Below, piece after piece: positions 13,001-24,659 of a stretch of 60,000 nucleotides of DNA (the first letter of the stretch is position 1; every line of letters begins with the position of its first letter). Origin of the DNA: Takakia lepidozioides (Eukaryota; Streptophyta; Takakiopsida; Takakiales; Takakiaceae). The notes under the pieces were generated by a model. It searched no databases. It was given only the letters and a program-made list of their open reading frames with translations, and had not been told where the DNA came from. A program made the position numbers and the translations under genes. The stretch covers positions 13,518,001-13,578,000 of the forward strand of contig CM060731.1 of assembly GCA_030704615.1 (NCBI GenBank), in the 5' to 3' direction.

Positions 13001-13900
13001 GCAATAGTGAGCGAAGAGAAAACTTTTTTTTGGGGGCATTTTTGATTGGTTTTCTTTTGTTTGCTTTGAATCTATTTACTACTCGCAAAGAAGAGTGAAG
13101 GAAGGAACTGGGCCAGCAGAAAATGACGTAGTGCCTCCACAAAATGCGTATCCAGTCCATGATGCAGATATGTGCATACCAACTCCAAGAAACCCTACAA
13201 ATGAGGGACGCATGTTTGAAAGTTGATGTGGTTTCTTTTGAAAAAAACTCTCTTTTGCCTGGGTGTTTGCTGTCTCCACGATTGCGTGCTTCAAAGCACA
13301 ATGTTTGTTCGTCGTGAGACAACCAACATTGTTATCATAGGGGAGTCCATGGCAGCAGAATTTATTAAATAGAAATTGCCTTCATGAGAGGCTATTCCAC
13401 CACCTGGCTGCTCCTTTGTGCTACATGCTCTGTCGAACTATGAAATTCTTCTTGTTTTATATGGTTTGCATTGTCATTGTTCACATGACGTCACATGCAC
13501 ATATGAAAAGTTCCTAAACTGAATATAAAGTGCCTAAAAAGTGCATAAACTGAATATACAAAAAATAGAGGGCAGAAGACAGTCGTGGGGGAAATAAAAT
13601 CAATACAAAGTCCCTAAAATTAAGATGAGGTGACAAACATAACATATCAATTCACACAACCAGCAAGTCAATTTGGTTAACTATGAATACTTATGTAACT
13701 TGAAGATCCTGCTTGGTTTAGTTCCGTGCCAATACTTATCCCACGATGGAATGAGCGCATCGGTCACAGCAGCTTGTCAAGCGAAAAAAATGTAATCACA
13801 AAACGAATTTCGTTGATGAAACCCAAGTTTCTGCTTCAATTTTGGACAAGAGATTGAAGGGGAAAATAAATTTAAAAATAAATTTTATTTTATTTTTAAA
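10001..13900. other. Long stretch without a supported gene
   Basis: Scattered short open frames on both strands show no domain I recognise. The longest is a 127-residue minus frame at 12939-13322 with basic segments. A small duplicated phrase around TCTGCAAGTAAAAG occurs at 10920-10960. A strongly AT-rich stretch lies at 13860-13910. I see no RNA gene. Confidence 0.5.
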
Positions 13901-14049
13901 AAAAAACCAATTTTTCTAAGGAAACTCAAGTATGTGCTCACGTGAATTCAACTTTGGACACTCTTAACTACGATGAGTTTATAGTGTCGAACAATGACAT
14001 GCTGCACATGGTCTCCTATTTATTTTGGATGTCCTATTACTTTGCCTTT

Positions 14050-14668
14050 ATTGCCTCTTATGTGGGTGTTGACGCCTACATAATTCATGGACCTCCCGCA
14101 AGTCCTCCAATGACACAATAAAGCGTTTTTTTTTTTGTAAAGAGATGATGTGAGGACTTATGGGGGTGTTGACACCCACATAATTCATGGACCTCCCGAA
14201 AGTCCTCAATAAATCAAAATAATAATAATAATAAACAATTTTTAAAAACTATTATATAAAATATGAGGACTTATGTGGGCGTTGACGCCTACACAATTCA
14301 TGGACCTCCTGCAAGCCCTCTAATGACCCGAAAAAAAAAAAAACCCCAAAATCTTCAGAAAAAAAAAATGAGGACTTATGTGAGTATTAACGCCCAAGTA
14401 ATTCGTGGACCTCCCACAAGCCCTCCAATGACCAAAAATTAAAATTAAAAGTAAAAAACAATTAAAAAAATATAAGAACTTATGTGGGTGTTGATGCCCA
14501 TATAATTCGTGGATCTCCCACAAGTCCTCCAATAACACAATAAAAAGCAAAAATTTCAAATTATTTCAAAAAAAAAAAAACATACTGCAAAAATATACTT
14601 TAACATACTGCTTTGTGAGGTCTAGGAATTATGTGGTCGTCAACGCCCACACAAGTCCTTACACCTGA
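14050..14668. repeat. ~105-bp tandem repeat array ending in an inverted copy
   Basis: Five direct copies begin near 14052, 14152, 14264, 14369 and 14474. Each contains GAGGACTTATGTGGG-like sequence, GTTGACGCC, AATTCATGGACCTCC and AAGTCCTCCAATGAC. They are separated by AT-rich linkers rich in A-runs. Each unit has a small palindrome, TGTGGGCGT with ACGCCTACA. A sixth, partial copy at about 14612-14668 runs in the opposite orientation. Confidence 0.85.
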
Positions 14669-14791
14669 TTACAGACACACAATGGATGCACCAATACGAT
14701 TCCAATTTTCTAAATGACACTACTGGTATTCTCGTGGGAATAGGTCTCCATTTATCCTCGGATATACTACCGCACCACTCTACGCTCACGA

Positions 14792-14826
14792 CCACTAAGC
14801 GTGACGCCTAAGCTCACGCTTAGTGG
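14792..14826. repeat. Perfect 13-bp hairpin
   Basis: CCACTAAGCGTGA (14792-14804) is followed by nine bases and its exact reverse complement TCACGCTTAGTGG (14814-14826). Further GCTCAC / GTGAGC words surround it. It lies about 180 bases before the hAT transposase remnant, so it may belong to the subterminal region of that element. Confidence 0.7.
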
Positions 14827-15002
14827 GTCAAATGTGAGCCTGGGCTCATAGGCTCACGTGAGCAGACTCATGGCGTAGCTTCCCTGAAGGAAGAGTATGC
14901 AAGTACTAATTCTTTGATTCTCGACCCAGTTTATTTTTCTGATTGGAAACTTACAATCCATGTATTGTATTTGTAAGCTATGGTTTTGCTATTTTGTAAT
15001 AG

Positions 15003-15605
15003 GGGAATGATGACTGATGGGGTGGTCTCTGAGAGTTCAGGGGCTGCAAAGGCTTTGGTTAATCGAGAGCTAGAGACCTATTTTTCAGCCCATGGCATCA
15101 TGGATGCACTAGGGATTGTCTACCCACAATATTGGCTTTAGCCAAATTGTGATGAAACCTTTAGCAGACACCTAAATGTCATCAAAGGTGCTTATTGTTA
15201 TCCCAAAGCAATACGGGTGGGAGAGAAAAAGATGGATGTCTCTAAGGTGCTTTGCTCCACATATTTGGACTCCCAACAAGGCATGTTCAAGCTCAAAATG
15301 AAGAGTATGCAACTGCAACCATGGCCCCACCTATTGACACGTATGTGACGAACTGTTACTGCTTCGAGGGTCTTGGTTAAAAGTTTTCCGGAGTACACTA
15401 AGTTGGCAGAGATTGCAATGGTGTAGGTATTGGGAAGCGCTAAAGACGTCGAGCGATGCTTCGTACCTTCGCTTTCAACAGACTCACAACCCACTTGTCA
15501 AGTGGGTAAAAATGTTTGCACAACGGTTCTATATGTTGGAAACCTTTCCCTATGCTGAATGCATTGATCAGTGGAAAGTAGCCCATGTGCATTATAACTT
15601 TGTTG
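15003..15605 (+). mobile_element. hAT-type transposase remnant
   Basis: Broken frames give blocks typical of the C-terminal half of hAT transposases. After a FSRHLNVIKGAYCYPKAI region comes LAEIAMVVLGSAKDVERCF, with a stop or frame change inside it, and then FAQRFYMLETFPYAECIDQW. This matches the hAT dimerisation region in order (LA...VLGS..E.R.FS, later FPY..A...W). Stops at several points and a frame change near 15460 show it is dead. No terminal repeats were identified. Confidence 0.65.
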
Positions 15606-15619
15606 TGTAGTCTATGTGG

Positions 15620-17390
15620 TTCATGTTATGGTGAAGTGCAGAAACGTGGTTTTTATCACTTTGGTGGTACATGTTTCAGCGATAAGCCTCTCAGTGAGGC
15701 TGCATGATTACCCTTGCAATCATGTGAACCTCTTTGTTTCCATGATCTTGGCAAGTTCTATTTATTTTATTGTGATTTGGAGCCTTAGTACTTAGCTGAA
15801 TTGTGTTGTTTGTGTGTGTGTGTATTGTATATGTGTGCAGGTCCCTTGTGCTGCATGGGCAGTTTCAGGGGTTCAATTCCCCCACAAGAGTTTGTCCTCA
15901 AATGTGGTCTTTGGATGTGGTGTGCTTTGGCATGTTGGACTTAAATGGTTTGGACTCTGTCCCACCGACGTTCTTGGTTGAAACTTCACCAAACCCTTTG
16001 TTTCAGTTTTGCAAGCTTGTAAATTCGCCCAGAATCGTATAGTTCATTATTGGTAGTCACCATTTCACTGCCCAAAAACATATCATTTCGCCGCAGTAAC
16101 CACAGCTAGAATGTAAAAGAAGCCACAACCTTTTTCTCCCACAATGTAAAACTAATCACTTGTTGTAACAACTTCAATTTTTCAAGCGTCGCCCTCCCTG
16201 CTGCTTTTTCTCGAAGGAGCCACTCCGTTTATAATCCCATAGCACTTACGTCGCCACATTGGCACCATTTGCTAGTAAAGAGCCATACTAGCTACTTCTC
16301 AAAAACAAAAAAAAAGACACTGCATCTACTTTCCACCTTTCAGCAATAGCTCTTTGGGGCTGAAGCAATACCATAAGTTATGCTTGCTTTGGCAATAGTC
16401 TCCTAATTTTATTTGTTTATTTATTTATTCACCAGATAATCATTTGTCTGGAACTTCTGATTGTATGAACTACATCCAATTACTTCATCTATAAATATGA
16501 ATGAAATATTCCATGTACGCCTGTCTTGAACTAACTTGTTTGCCAATCGGAAATATTAGTACAATATTTGAGAATCCTTAGGATCATACATGGGATCATA
16601 TCTTATAGTGCATTCATCACCGTTCTAGCCACAAACTTAGAAATATAATATAGGAATACATATAGCTAGGCTAGTGGGAGTGGGAGAGCATCTTCGCTTG
16701 GACTCATCCACCTCAAATTGGCACCTGGCGCCGTATCTCTTGTGATTTAATTGACCAGATATTTGCAGACTGGGACGTGCTTCAGTGTTGTCGATATATT
16801 TGTGCGATTAAATCCACGTGAACTAGATTAGAATAACCGCCCAATACTCTGAGAATTGTGTGATGAGGTGGGGTTGGATGTCCCACTCAGATTCGAAAAC
16901 CGTGTCTGTAATCGCCAGGGTTTACCCAGGTTTAGCCTTGCAGACAAACCGATGCGAGCGTTACAAGGCCCAGCCGGGCCCACACGTGTGTGTGGCCGAT
17001 ATTTGGCGCTGTCGCCGTCGCACCGCACAATCAACGAGGCCGGCCCCGGGTTCCCAGTGCGACAAGCCGGTCTGAACCCCGCCCGGCTTCTTGCTGCGCC
17101 CTAGTCGGCGCCGACGAACGAATGAATAAGGAATCACATTCCATTCGCTGAATTTCATTCATCCTGACGATCCTTGCATGCAGTCAACAATGGTGGCCGT
17201 GTAAGACAAGGCAACCGCCTTTGGTGGGTCGCTTTTCGTCGTTGAGGATAACGTTCATCCATGACAGTTTGGTTCTGTTCATCCGTATCCAGGTGACGTG
17301 GGCAGGGCCAATTGGATAACTGTAGAGGGATTATGAGCCACCGATCGCGCATTTACTGCAGCCGCCATTGAGTTGAACATACTAATTTCA
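15620..17390. other. No supported gene; GC-rich island at 16870-17110
   Basis: Apart from the short SINE-like piece at 16325-16415, no gene was found. The stretch at about 16870-17110 is markedly GC- and CpG-rich (CCGGCCCCGGG, GCCCGGCTTC) compared with its AT-rich surroundings. Open frames on both strands there reflect low stop density rather than a visible protein family. Confidence 0.5.
16325..16415 (+). repeat. SINE-like 3' fragment
   Basis: CCACCTTTCAGC, AGCTCTTTGGGGCTGAAG and ACCATAAGTTATGCTT occur in the same order as in the SINE-like copy at 30270-30440. Only the 3' half is present here, without the tRNA-like head. Confidence 0.6.
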
Positions 17391-17399
17391 CTTAAATCG

Positions 17400-17580
17400 C
17401 TGGAACCGTTAGCCTATAATTTAATGACCGTTCTGGTGGGTTGCTGTTTGTTCAGGGTCATTTAATTTAAGGATTTTGTAGATTTTATACTTGAATAATG
17501 AATCATTTCTTATTTCACTCTCCATTTGAAGTCACTGTGGGATCCGATGTAGTGGCACCAAATGGTCTTATCAATCGTTT
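17400..17580. repeat. Dispersed repeat, copy 2
   Basis: This is homologous by eye to 3895-4080, sharing GGTGGGTTGCTGTT, TCATTTAATTTAAGGATTTT and TTTCACTCTCCATTTG. It is followed at 17560-17770 by a local duplication in which TTTTCGTTGCGTACAC appears twice, about 155 bases apart. Confidence 0.65.
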
Positions 17581-18399
17581 TCGTTGCGTACACAATTCTT
17601 TGCGTACGAGAGTGTGGGAAAGTTGATGTTGCCACGAGAGGTCCAAAAACTAGGTATGATAGTCCTTTCATGGTTTTAGTGGCTCCATTTTGTGGAGTGC
17701 GACGTAGGTATGGGCTCAAAATGTTTTTATCAATCCTTTTCGTTGCGTACACTCCTTTGCATGAGAGTGTCAGGAAGGTCCTATGTTGTAGAGTCTGCGA
17801 GTCCTTTTCTTATGATGATGTATTTTTGTCGCACTCACCCTGCTTCAGGTAATACTGACCTGTTCACCAATCCAGAGTGATTTCTCCCCTTCAAGTGTGC
17901 TACTACTTTCCTTTACCTGGATTAGGTATATATCTATGATTTTATTTCAAAAGAAAAAGGAATGAGGGTCTCAAAATGAAAAAATAACAGCCACAACTCG
18001 TCTTACAGTCGACACGACAAGCTTAAAATGACAACATATCAACAAAGGAAAGATTAAATGGCCAACAAGGTGCAGCCGCTTGAAATTTAGGCGAGCCTTG
18101 ACCTTAGAGTCGCGGATTTTCTTGTAGTGCCAGTTCATATCAACCTCATCGTAATCGGTTGTCCAATAAAATAAATAACTGTGTCATGACGGAATGTAAA
18201 CTTCGGGGAAGCAAGAAGAAAAAGAGGAATCACAGATCAGTGTCACCCAGATGGCGATGGGTTCAAATCACACCATCAAGTTGTCGATGGTATTTGTTTT
18301 TAAGGAAAAAGAGTAGAAAAGAAGATGGAATTCGAAAAGAAGGTTGGGTGGGGAGAGGGGGAGAAAGAACGCAACGGTCCAAACAACGGGCGCGGTCCG

Positions 18400-19842
18400 A
18401 AGTGCGAAGCCGCGGAGAAAGGACGGACCCGCTCTCGCTGCGGTGAGGGAAGCGCGTAAGTACCACGACTTTGCAGCTCGTTGCCTCACTCCTACTTATT
18501 TCCCTCCCACTTCTTCCCCGGCAGCAATCCTCATTCTCTTCTGTGCCTCTCCATCCCGAAGAATTGGGCTGAATCTCTCTAGGGAGAATTTTGAAGCTGT
18601 CTGGGATCTCAGTTGTGCTGGTAGCCTGATTCTGTCTTTGTCGGTCAAGGTCGGGTTGACTGATTGAAACTGTGGGAACTTCGTCTGCTCCTGAGGTAAG
18701 TGTGCTTAGTGCAGCTGGGCGTGGGTTTTCTCTGGTAGTGTGTGCGTAATTGGAAGGAGCTTTGGGAGTGTGGAAGTGTGCGAAGAAGGCCACCAGCTCT
18801 GTGAATCGAGGAGCGGTACAATGTGGACTATGAACGAGGTATCCAATCCTTTGCTTGCTGTCGAGTCTAATCCATGAGCTCTGACTGGATTGCGTGCGTT
18901 GAATTTCTTCTCTACACCGTGCGTTCCCCTTCCACTTGCCTTGCGCTGCGTGGGAGTGTTTGGCATTTCCAGACTCTGTGTCTTGAACCCTCCCTGCCTT
19001 TTGTTTCTTGAGGCGATATAGCTGTCCCTTTCTACTCTTTGTTGTGAAAGGTCTGCAGTTAGACATCCGTGTTCTGTTTTTTGGTTCGCAAGAACGTGCA
19101 TGTGTCGTTCTCAATTCTGATAGAAGGTTTCGTGGTACGCAGCTTTTCTACGGGGGACAACCACAAGCATCTCAGTGGGTGCATCCCAAGCCTCCGGAGA
19201 CACCAAAGGAGGTGAAGAAGGAAGAGTCCAAGGTGACATTTAGCACCTCCTAAATTGTGGACTTACATGGTCATTTTTGCTGAGGCAGTTGATTGTGTTT
19301 TTCTGCACTGTTTCTTTCATGGCCCTTCTCGGAATGGGTGACAGTAAAGTGCTTGGAAACTGTTCAAACATGACTATACCTTGCCTAATGGTTTCTTGTT
19401 CTGCCTAACAGCAGAAAGAAGATGTTCAGTTAAAGGTGGATCTGTGCTGTGAGGGGTGCGAGAGGAAGATCCGCAAGGTGCTCATCAATCTGCCCGGTAT
19501 GCAGCTGACCTCAGTTGGAAAAATATTTATGGAAAACAGAGCATTCAACTAGTTTCATGTGTCTGTACAAAGTGTGCCGATGGGTCTGGGACTGGGTTTG
19601 TAGTGTTGCGGGACTTTAGCGTTGTATTTTGGCTCTAGATAACTACACCGCTTGACAGTCTGGTGATGTGGCTTGCTTGGCCTTTGGGTTTTGCAGGTGT
19701 AAATACACTCACTGTACACAGAGAACTGCAGAAAGTGACTCTCGCGGGCGGCGTGAAAGCAGACGATGCCCTGAAGGCTATTCACAATATCAACAAGCGT
19801 GCTTCTTTGTGGGGTGAAGACAAGAACCCGAAGAAAAAGTAA
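18400..19842 (+). CDS. Heavy-metal-associated (HMA) domain protein, HPP type
   Basis: Three exons join in phase. The first ends at 19232 and contains QLFYGGQPQASQWVHPKPP and a Lys/Glu-rich linker. Exon 19412-19496 carries the metal-binding loop LCCEGCERK (CxxC = CEGC). Exon 19697-19842 encodes VNTLTVHRELQKVTLAGG and ends GEDKNPKKK before TAA. Together they give one ferredoxin-like HMA fold (beta-alpha-beta-beta-alpha-beta), as in plant HPP and HIPP metallochaperone-like proteins. The end has no CaaX box, so it is HPP rather than HIPP. A CpG-rich leader at 18400-18695 ends in a strong donor (GAG|GTAAGT), suggesting a 5'-UTR intron. The start is unresolved, because no in-frame ATG precedes QLFYGG in the same exon. 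A micro-exon with ATGTGGACTATGAACGAG (18823-18840) spliced to 19143 would work and is speculative. Confidence 0.75.
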
Positions 19843-19849
19843 GGGCTAT

Positions 19850-21820
19850 AAAAACAGAACGGATTGTCACACAAATCCATACTACAGCAGGACAGAGATG
19901 AGCTTCAAGATCTCCTTGGCCCTGCAAATTTGGATCAATTCTGTGAAGGGTGCTTGTTTACACATGCTGCTAGAGAGTATTCCCTCGCGCAAGCTGGTTT
20001 TACAGGAAAATACTTGCAATAGATGAGTATAGGGAACATCAGTGGTGATCTCCACCCCTCCTGATACCTATGTATTACAAGTCTGGAGACAACAATTTTG
20101 TTGGTGTGGTCACAGGGTCGAAAATACTGGAGTACCGGAGTAGTTACGTTTTTGTAGAATGCTTTATGGAGCTCCTCTAACAGTCCTCCGAACTCTTTCC
20201 AGTGTAATTATTGTACTCGCAAATGATGGAGAGTCTTTCCGGGCGTCCGTAAGGTCCTTCCTGCTCTGTACATTCCATTCCTTCTCCATGTAGACTCTTT
20301 TTACGTCTGAATCCTACGTCCACAAAGTGGCGTATATTTTATCTACGAACGTTCCATTGGCATTCCTGGTGTTAGCATCTTTAGGCTATCCAGACGAATT
20401 TCCGAAACCATCTCGGGGTAGATAGGATAGTAGTTGTCCCCTTCCGTCTGCAATTCTTATTCGGACACTCTATAAGCTACTTTTGCTTTCTCTCCATACC
20501 TTCTCTTCTCCCCACACAAATCTGGACAATCTTGCAACTCTACTGTTTCGTTAAAAGACAAATTTGGTTCTTTATTTCTCTAAGAAATAATTTGGTTGCC
20601 ACTTTGTCGTGTATATTGCCGTCGCTTTGGCGCATAAAAAGTCCAAACGTAATATCAGGGAAAAGCAGTAAAGCTGATGTATCTAGCTGCACTGTACGTA
20701 AACCAATAAGAAGTTTTATGACTGTTCTGTGCCTTCATACCCCGATGTCGATGGCGGTGCTCGCCGCGTGCCACATTCATGGTTTGCACTACAATGTCCA
20801 AAAATTGCATTAGAAAATAACAGAGTCTGGAGCAGGTCTGTTTCTCCACTCTACCTCATATATCTGTCGTATCTCAAGCCTAAACAGTGATAATGGCAAC
20901 TTGTCATCTTGCTTCGAAAAGTATGGCAATAGGGTAAGTTGGCCTATGACCGAACAGGTGTCTATGATCGAACACCCTATTAACGCTCCTGTCAGTACCT
21001 CACTGCTGGTCCCAAGACTGTCCATTTTTGTCACTTGGCAAACAATCATTTGATATAACCCCCCAAAAAGTGTGATTGGTCATAGGCCTCTTGGTGTATA
21101 CAAGCATTCTGATTGGTTCGACTTTGAAACCATACAACTTTGTGTAGGATTCATGAAATCAAATAGTTCCAAGTGGGACATCTTATGTGAAAATTACCTG
21201 AGGTAAAAAATGACAAAAATTCACCGTTAGACTTTTCATCATCGTTAATTGAACGGTCAGAGGTCAACATACCCTACTCACGTTTTGATTCTCCGGTATA
21301 GTTACTTTAGAACGCCTACTTCCACGTTAAAGACATTCAATGTTTCCACCTGGGACTAATAAATTTGACAATTTCGACGGCGCCAGGACGAGGGGAGGAG
21401 AATTCAGTCAACATATCTGATACTGATCACTGTTTCGCTTATGGTCCTTCTCGTAATAACTAATAATAACTAGCATACTGGTTTACAGCTCAGCCTTCAA
21501 ATTGCTGCCAGAAGCTGTCCGAGAAGCTGTTGATGGTGCACCATTTGCCGAGACCATTCATTCCCATACTAGCTGTAGCGCTGCGCATTGAATGTGGTGG
21601 ACCCGGCCTCGTCGCATTGTGAAGCTGCGATGAACTTCGAAGGGTTCTCTGCAAAGTCACTCAAGGCAAAGGGCACAAGCAGACAAAGCTACCTCTGGAG
21701 GCACATCAGTGCCAATGACCGATGTACACAAATGTGGTGATCCCTGTTTTGTGTCATGACGGTGGTCTGGAACTGTTACTCCTCAAAATCTTACATAATT
21801 TTGGTGGAAGGAACCAGAGA
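19850..21820. other. No supported gene
   Basis: This holds the presumptive 3' flank of the HMA gene and intergenic DNA. I found no frame with a recognisable family and no RNA gene. Confidence 0.5.
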
Positions 21821-21826
21821 GAGACT

Positions 21827-22111
21827 TCAAAAACGGGACAGGAAACTTTCTATGGTTGGGAAATAGTTGAGGACTACTGGCTCATTGGACTTAGGGAGCA
21901 TTGCCAGGGACGTTTTTCTCTTCACCTTCTTGGAACTGACTCTGGTCAAGGAGAGAGTAGTTTCAGGGGAAGTGCGTGCAGCTGCGGAATTGCGCTTCAG
22001 CCACTTCAGGAGGCTCCTGCCTCTAACCTCCTTCATTGCCGCATTTGCATGTTCATGATCAGAATGTTCATTGAGGTGCCCAGTGTTAGCTAACTTGGAG
22101 GCAGTGTCCAT
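21827..22111 (-). CDS. Small basic protein, 94 residues, paralogue A
   Basis: A single ATG-started frame. It contains a basic segment LLKWLKRNSAAARTSPE (residues about 35-51), a Ser/Lys-rich middle (SSKKVKRKTS), and a C-terminal VVLNYFPTIESFLSRF. The minus-strand frame at 23609-23893 has the same length and the same ordered blocks, namely a K/R-W-K/R-R basic patch, ARTSP, a Lys-rich linker and V-x-NYFP...LSR-x at the end. Preservation of both ends and of length in two diverged copies argues for real coding sequence. No signal peptide or membrane segment is visible. I do not recognise the family. The basic patches could suit nuclear or nucleic-acid contact, but that is a guess. Confidence 0.6.
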   Translation of the reverse strand: MDTASKLANTGHLNEHSDHEHANAAMKEVRGRSLLKWLKRNSAAARTSPETTLSLTRVSSKKVKRKTSLAMLPKSNEPVVLNYFPTIESFLSRF

Positions 22112-22114
22112 TCC

Positions 22115-23600
22115 ACAAGTAGTTTGTTGATTCTAACCAGAAAAGCGTCCCGTGGTTTGTAGTTGGGAGAGGGAGATTTGGTAGAACAAGAGTGGATCTG
22201 ATGAGCTTTCGGAGCTGAACGATATCCATCCTGCAGTCAAATTTCAGCTCGACAATTCAATTCTGTTCAAAAGAATGGCCTATGAATGAATGGAAGAGAA
22301 TAATGACTTATTGAAGCACCGGTATGGGTGGAAACGGGACGGACTGCGTTTAGATCATGAATGTGGGTGGATATGAACTAAGGTTAGATGCTTGCCCATA
22401 ACTAGAATGGAGAGGGCTGATCAGTCAAGTGAACGCTTCAAGGGATGAAGTAGCTCCTTGGTACAGAAGAACAACTTTTGAATGTAACCATCTCTACTCA
22501 CGAATCCGGAAAAAAACACTGTCGCGCCAAAGAAGCCATGAATGGACGTGAGATGACAGAGTGTTGATCGTCACGTCATGTCGGATTGACTCAAAAAGGA
22601 TACTGCTGTAGGAGTACAACGAACTGTCCATTCTACAGTCTCAATTGGACGATAGGGCAAAATTGAAGAGTGCTATCGCACCAAGTCTTTACTGTTGGAG
22701 GTATTCAACCACATTGGAGAGTATACATTACGTTATGACCATTCGGATTTCTCCGTCAAAGCAGACTAGGCAGCAGCAGGAACTAGACTGGCGCAAACAC
22801 CTTACCCGTGACCTAGCGTCCGAGCTTCCCCGAACCAAAACTGTCAGTCAATTGTTTTGGGCTCATCCTCTTCATTTAGTTACAACCTGGAGAGTTCAAT
22901 CTTCAGAAACACATCAAATTTAGCTTGTTCCAATGTACCTCACACGAACGTGTTACTGAAGGGAATGTGTCTGCAGAGTGGAACGATATCTGGCTCTAAA
23001 TTTCTATCCGAGCCACCTGGAGAGATAGCTAATGAGCCTTGAGACCCTTTCAGCTGGCTTCCGACCTCCAAGTTGCATGACGCTTGAAGTGCTATGGCAA
23101 ACCAAGAAATTGGAAATTTGTACATATGAATTGGACAAGCTGCAAGTTACTACTACCCAACTTGCACCTATCTCTCTTAAGCCCTCCGAGATGTATACAC
23201 AGGAGAATCTGTAGCTTTCAGGTGCGCTCAAAATCCGGATACCGCTGACAAAACTTAATGCACCGCGACAGACGTTCGAACTCCTTCGCATGCCCCAGAT
23301 TGGCCTCCACTATTGTAGAAGTACGAAGGCAGTAGATCCAGCACTGAACGTGAGATGGACTTCACAATCACAATTCCAGCCATCTATGTTTAGGGTTCCG
23401 TGCATTCTCCTCTGTAACGCAATTATTCGTATGTAGCTCCTATGTGAGCATTTCACCGGAGCAATGCCTATGGCAAGCAAGCAATGCACCAGGTGGGCGG
23501 CGTCCACCCATTGTACAAAAAACGCCATCGATTTCTCCATTGTGAGCATTGCCTTCAGGTGACCAGTGTCATAGAGTTACACGGTACAGCTAGTGCGCAA
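22115..23600. other. Spacer between the two small-protein genes
   Basis: No convincing gene. Short open frames on both strands lack recognisable domains. The spacer would contain the promoter of paralogue A (minus strand) and the 3' flank of paralogue B. Confidence 0.5.
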
Positions 23601-23608
23601 CATTGCGT

Positions 23609-23893
23609 TCACAGACGTGACAGGCCTCTTCCGACAGGAAAGTAGTTGACCACCAATGGCACCGAATGTGTTTTCTTGGCCTTGTGTCGCGAATCCTTCT
23701 TACCGTCCCTTTTACCGCTGGATGCATTAGTGGAGCTGGAGATGTTGTCGGAAGCAGGGGAAGTGCGAGCAGAACCCGCGAGACTACGCTTCATCCATCT
23801 CAAAGAGGCTCGAACCTTGCTCTTGAAAGAATTTCTCTTCACGGCGTCGTGAGCAGCATTGTGCTTGCTTGAATCTGCGAGAGTGTCACCCAT
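23609..23893 (-). CDS. Small basic protein, 94 residues, paralogue B
   Basis: An ATG-started frame (MGDTLADSSKHNAAHDAV...) with SLRWMKRSLAGSARTSP near residues 31-47, a Ser/Asn-rich then Lys-rich middle (SGKRDGKKDSRHKAKK), and the C-terminal VVNYFPVGRGLSRL. It is the tandem paralogue of the gene at 21827-22111, about 1.8 kb away on the same strand. On the minus strand a TATATAG box lies about 220 bases upstream (near 24113-24120), a reasonable core promoter. The family is not recognised. The conserved C-terminal NYFP...LSR motif is the best handle for a search. Confidence 0.65.
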   Translation of the reverse strand: MGDTLADSSKHNAAHDAVKRNSFKSKVRASLRWMKRSLAGSARTSPASDNISSSTNASSGKRDGKKDSRHKAKKTHSVPLVVNYFPVGRGLSRL

Positions 23894-24112
23894 GGCGCTC
23901 TACGTGTGTCCGTGTTCTGACAGAACGCTTTCAACACAAATGTAAAGCTGATATCTGTAAAGTAACTATGTGAGTCTAAGAATCAAGGGAGAGATGAGTC
24001 TACCAGGAGGCCCAAATAGGAGATCTGGAGAGAGAGTGTGGCGCAACTTGGGGACGAGAAAGAAAGTCACAAAAGGCAATACTAAGAATGACTGTGGACC
24101 CTTTGCTCACTC

Positions 24113-24120
24113 TCTATATA
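24113..24120 (-). promoter_or_regulatory. TATA box for small-protein gene B
   Basis: CTCTATATAGAG is symmetric, so it can be read on the minus strand about 220 bases upstream of the ATG at 23893. This gives a plausible leader of roughly 190 bases. A second TATATAA lies near 24168. Confidence 0.4.
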
Positions 24121-24659
24121 GAGCAGTAGGCTCTGTAAATTCACTGGACGTTAAAGAATCTTTATCTCTATATAACTCGGTGACCGAATGTGCGTGAACA
24201 GATCTTCAAGAGGGAAGATTTGAGTGCTTGTATCAACGTATGGGTGTTTTACATTTAGGCAATAGATAATGTCAAGAACTCCCTAAGCTTGGGCAGGAAG
24301 CCATTGACTCCCCCAGGTGGGCCACCTTCACAGGTAGGTATTAACTAGGGAAGGTACATCAGGAGAAAAGAGTCGATGCGTGGTCTCTCGTTATTGGGGA
24401 GGAGCCTAAGTAGGTACAAAGCCCAACGGCTTGGGCAACACGCCAGCTGATGAGGTGGGGTGGCAAGCACGCTTCCTCTCTGTGACCCTCCTCGTGCCCG
24501 TTATGATGTCCATCCGCGCTCATCATGCTAGACATTTGACCCTTCAACGGCTTCTCCACCATAGCTGACTGACTAGCTACTGGGCGAAGCTCCTTGCATT
24601 GCTGCTACTTGTGTGACATTCCCTTCAGTTCAGCTCATTTTTTTCAAGTTCTCACAGAA

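Noticed and set aside
15875-15895. tRNA gene suggested by GGGGTTCAATTCCCCC
   Set aside because: There is a T-arm-like hairpin but no acceptor stem, D-arm or anticodon arm around it.
18230-18280. SINE head suggested by GGGTTCAAATCAC
   Set aside because: Only a box-B-like word; no body shared with the other SINE-like copies.
18263-19114. A 283-residue minus-strand frame opposite the HMA gene leader
   Set aside because: It lies in GC-rich leader and intron sequence, has no recognisable domain, and the plus-strand HMA exons explain the locus better.
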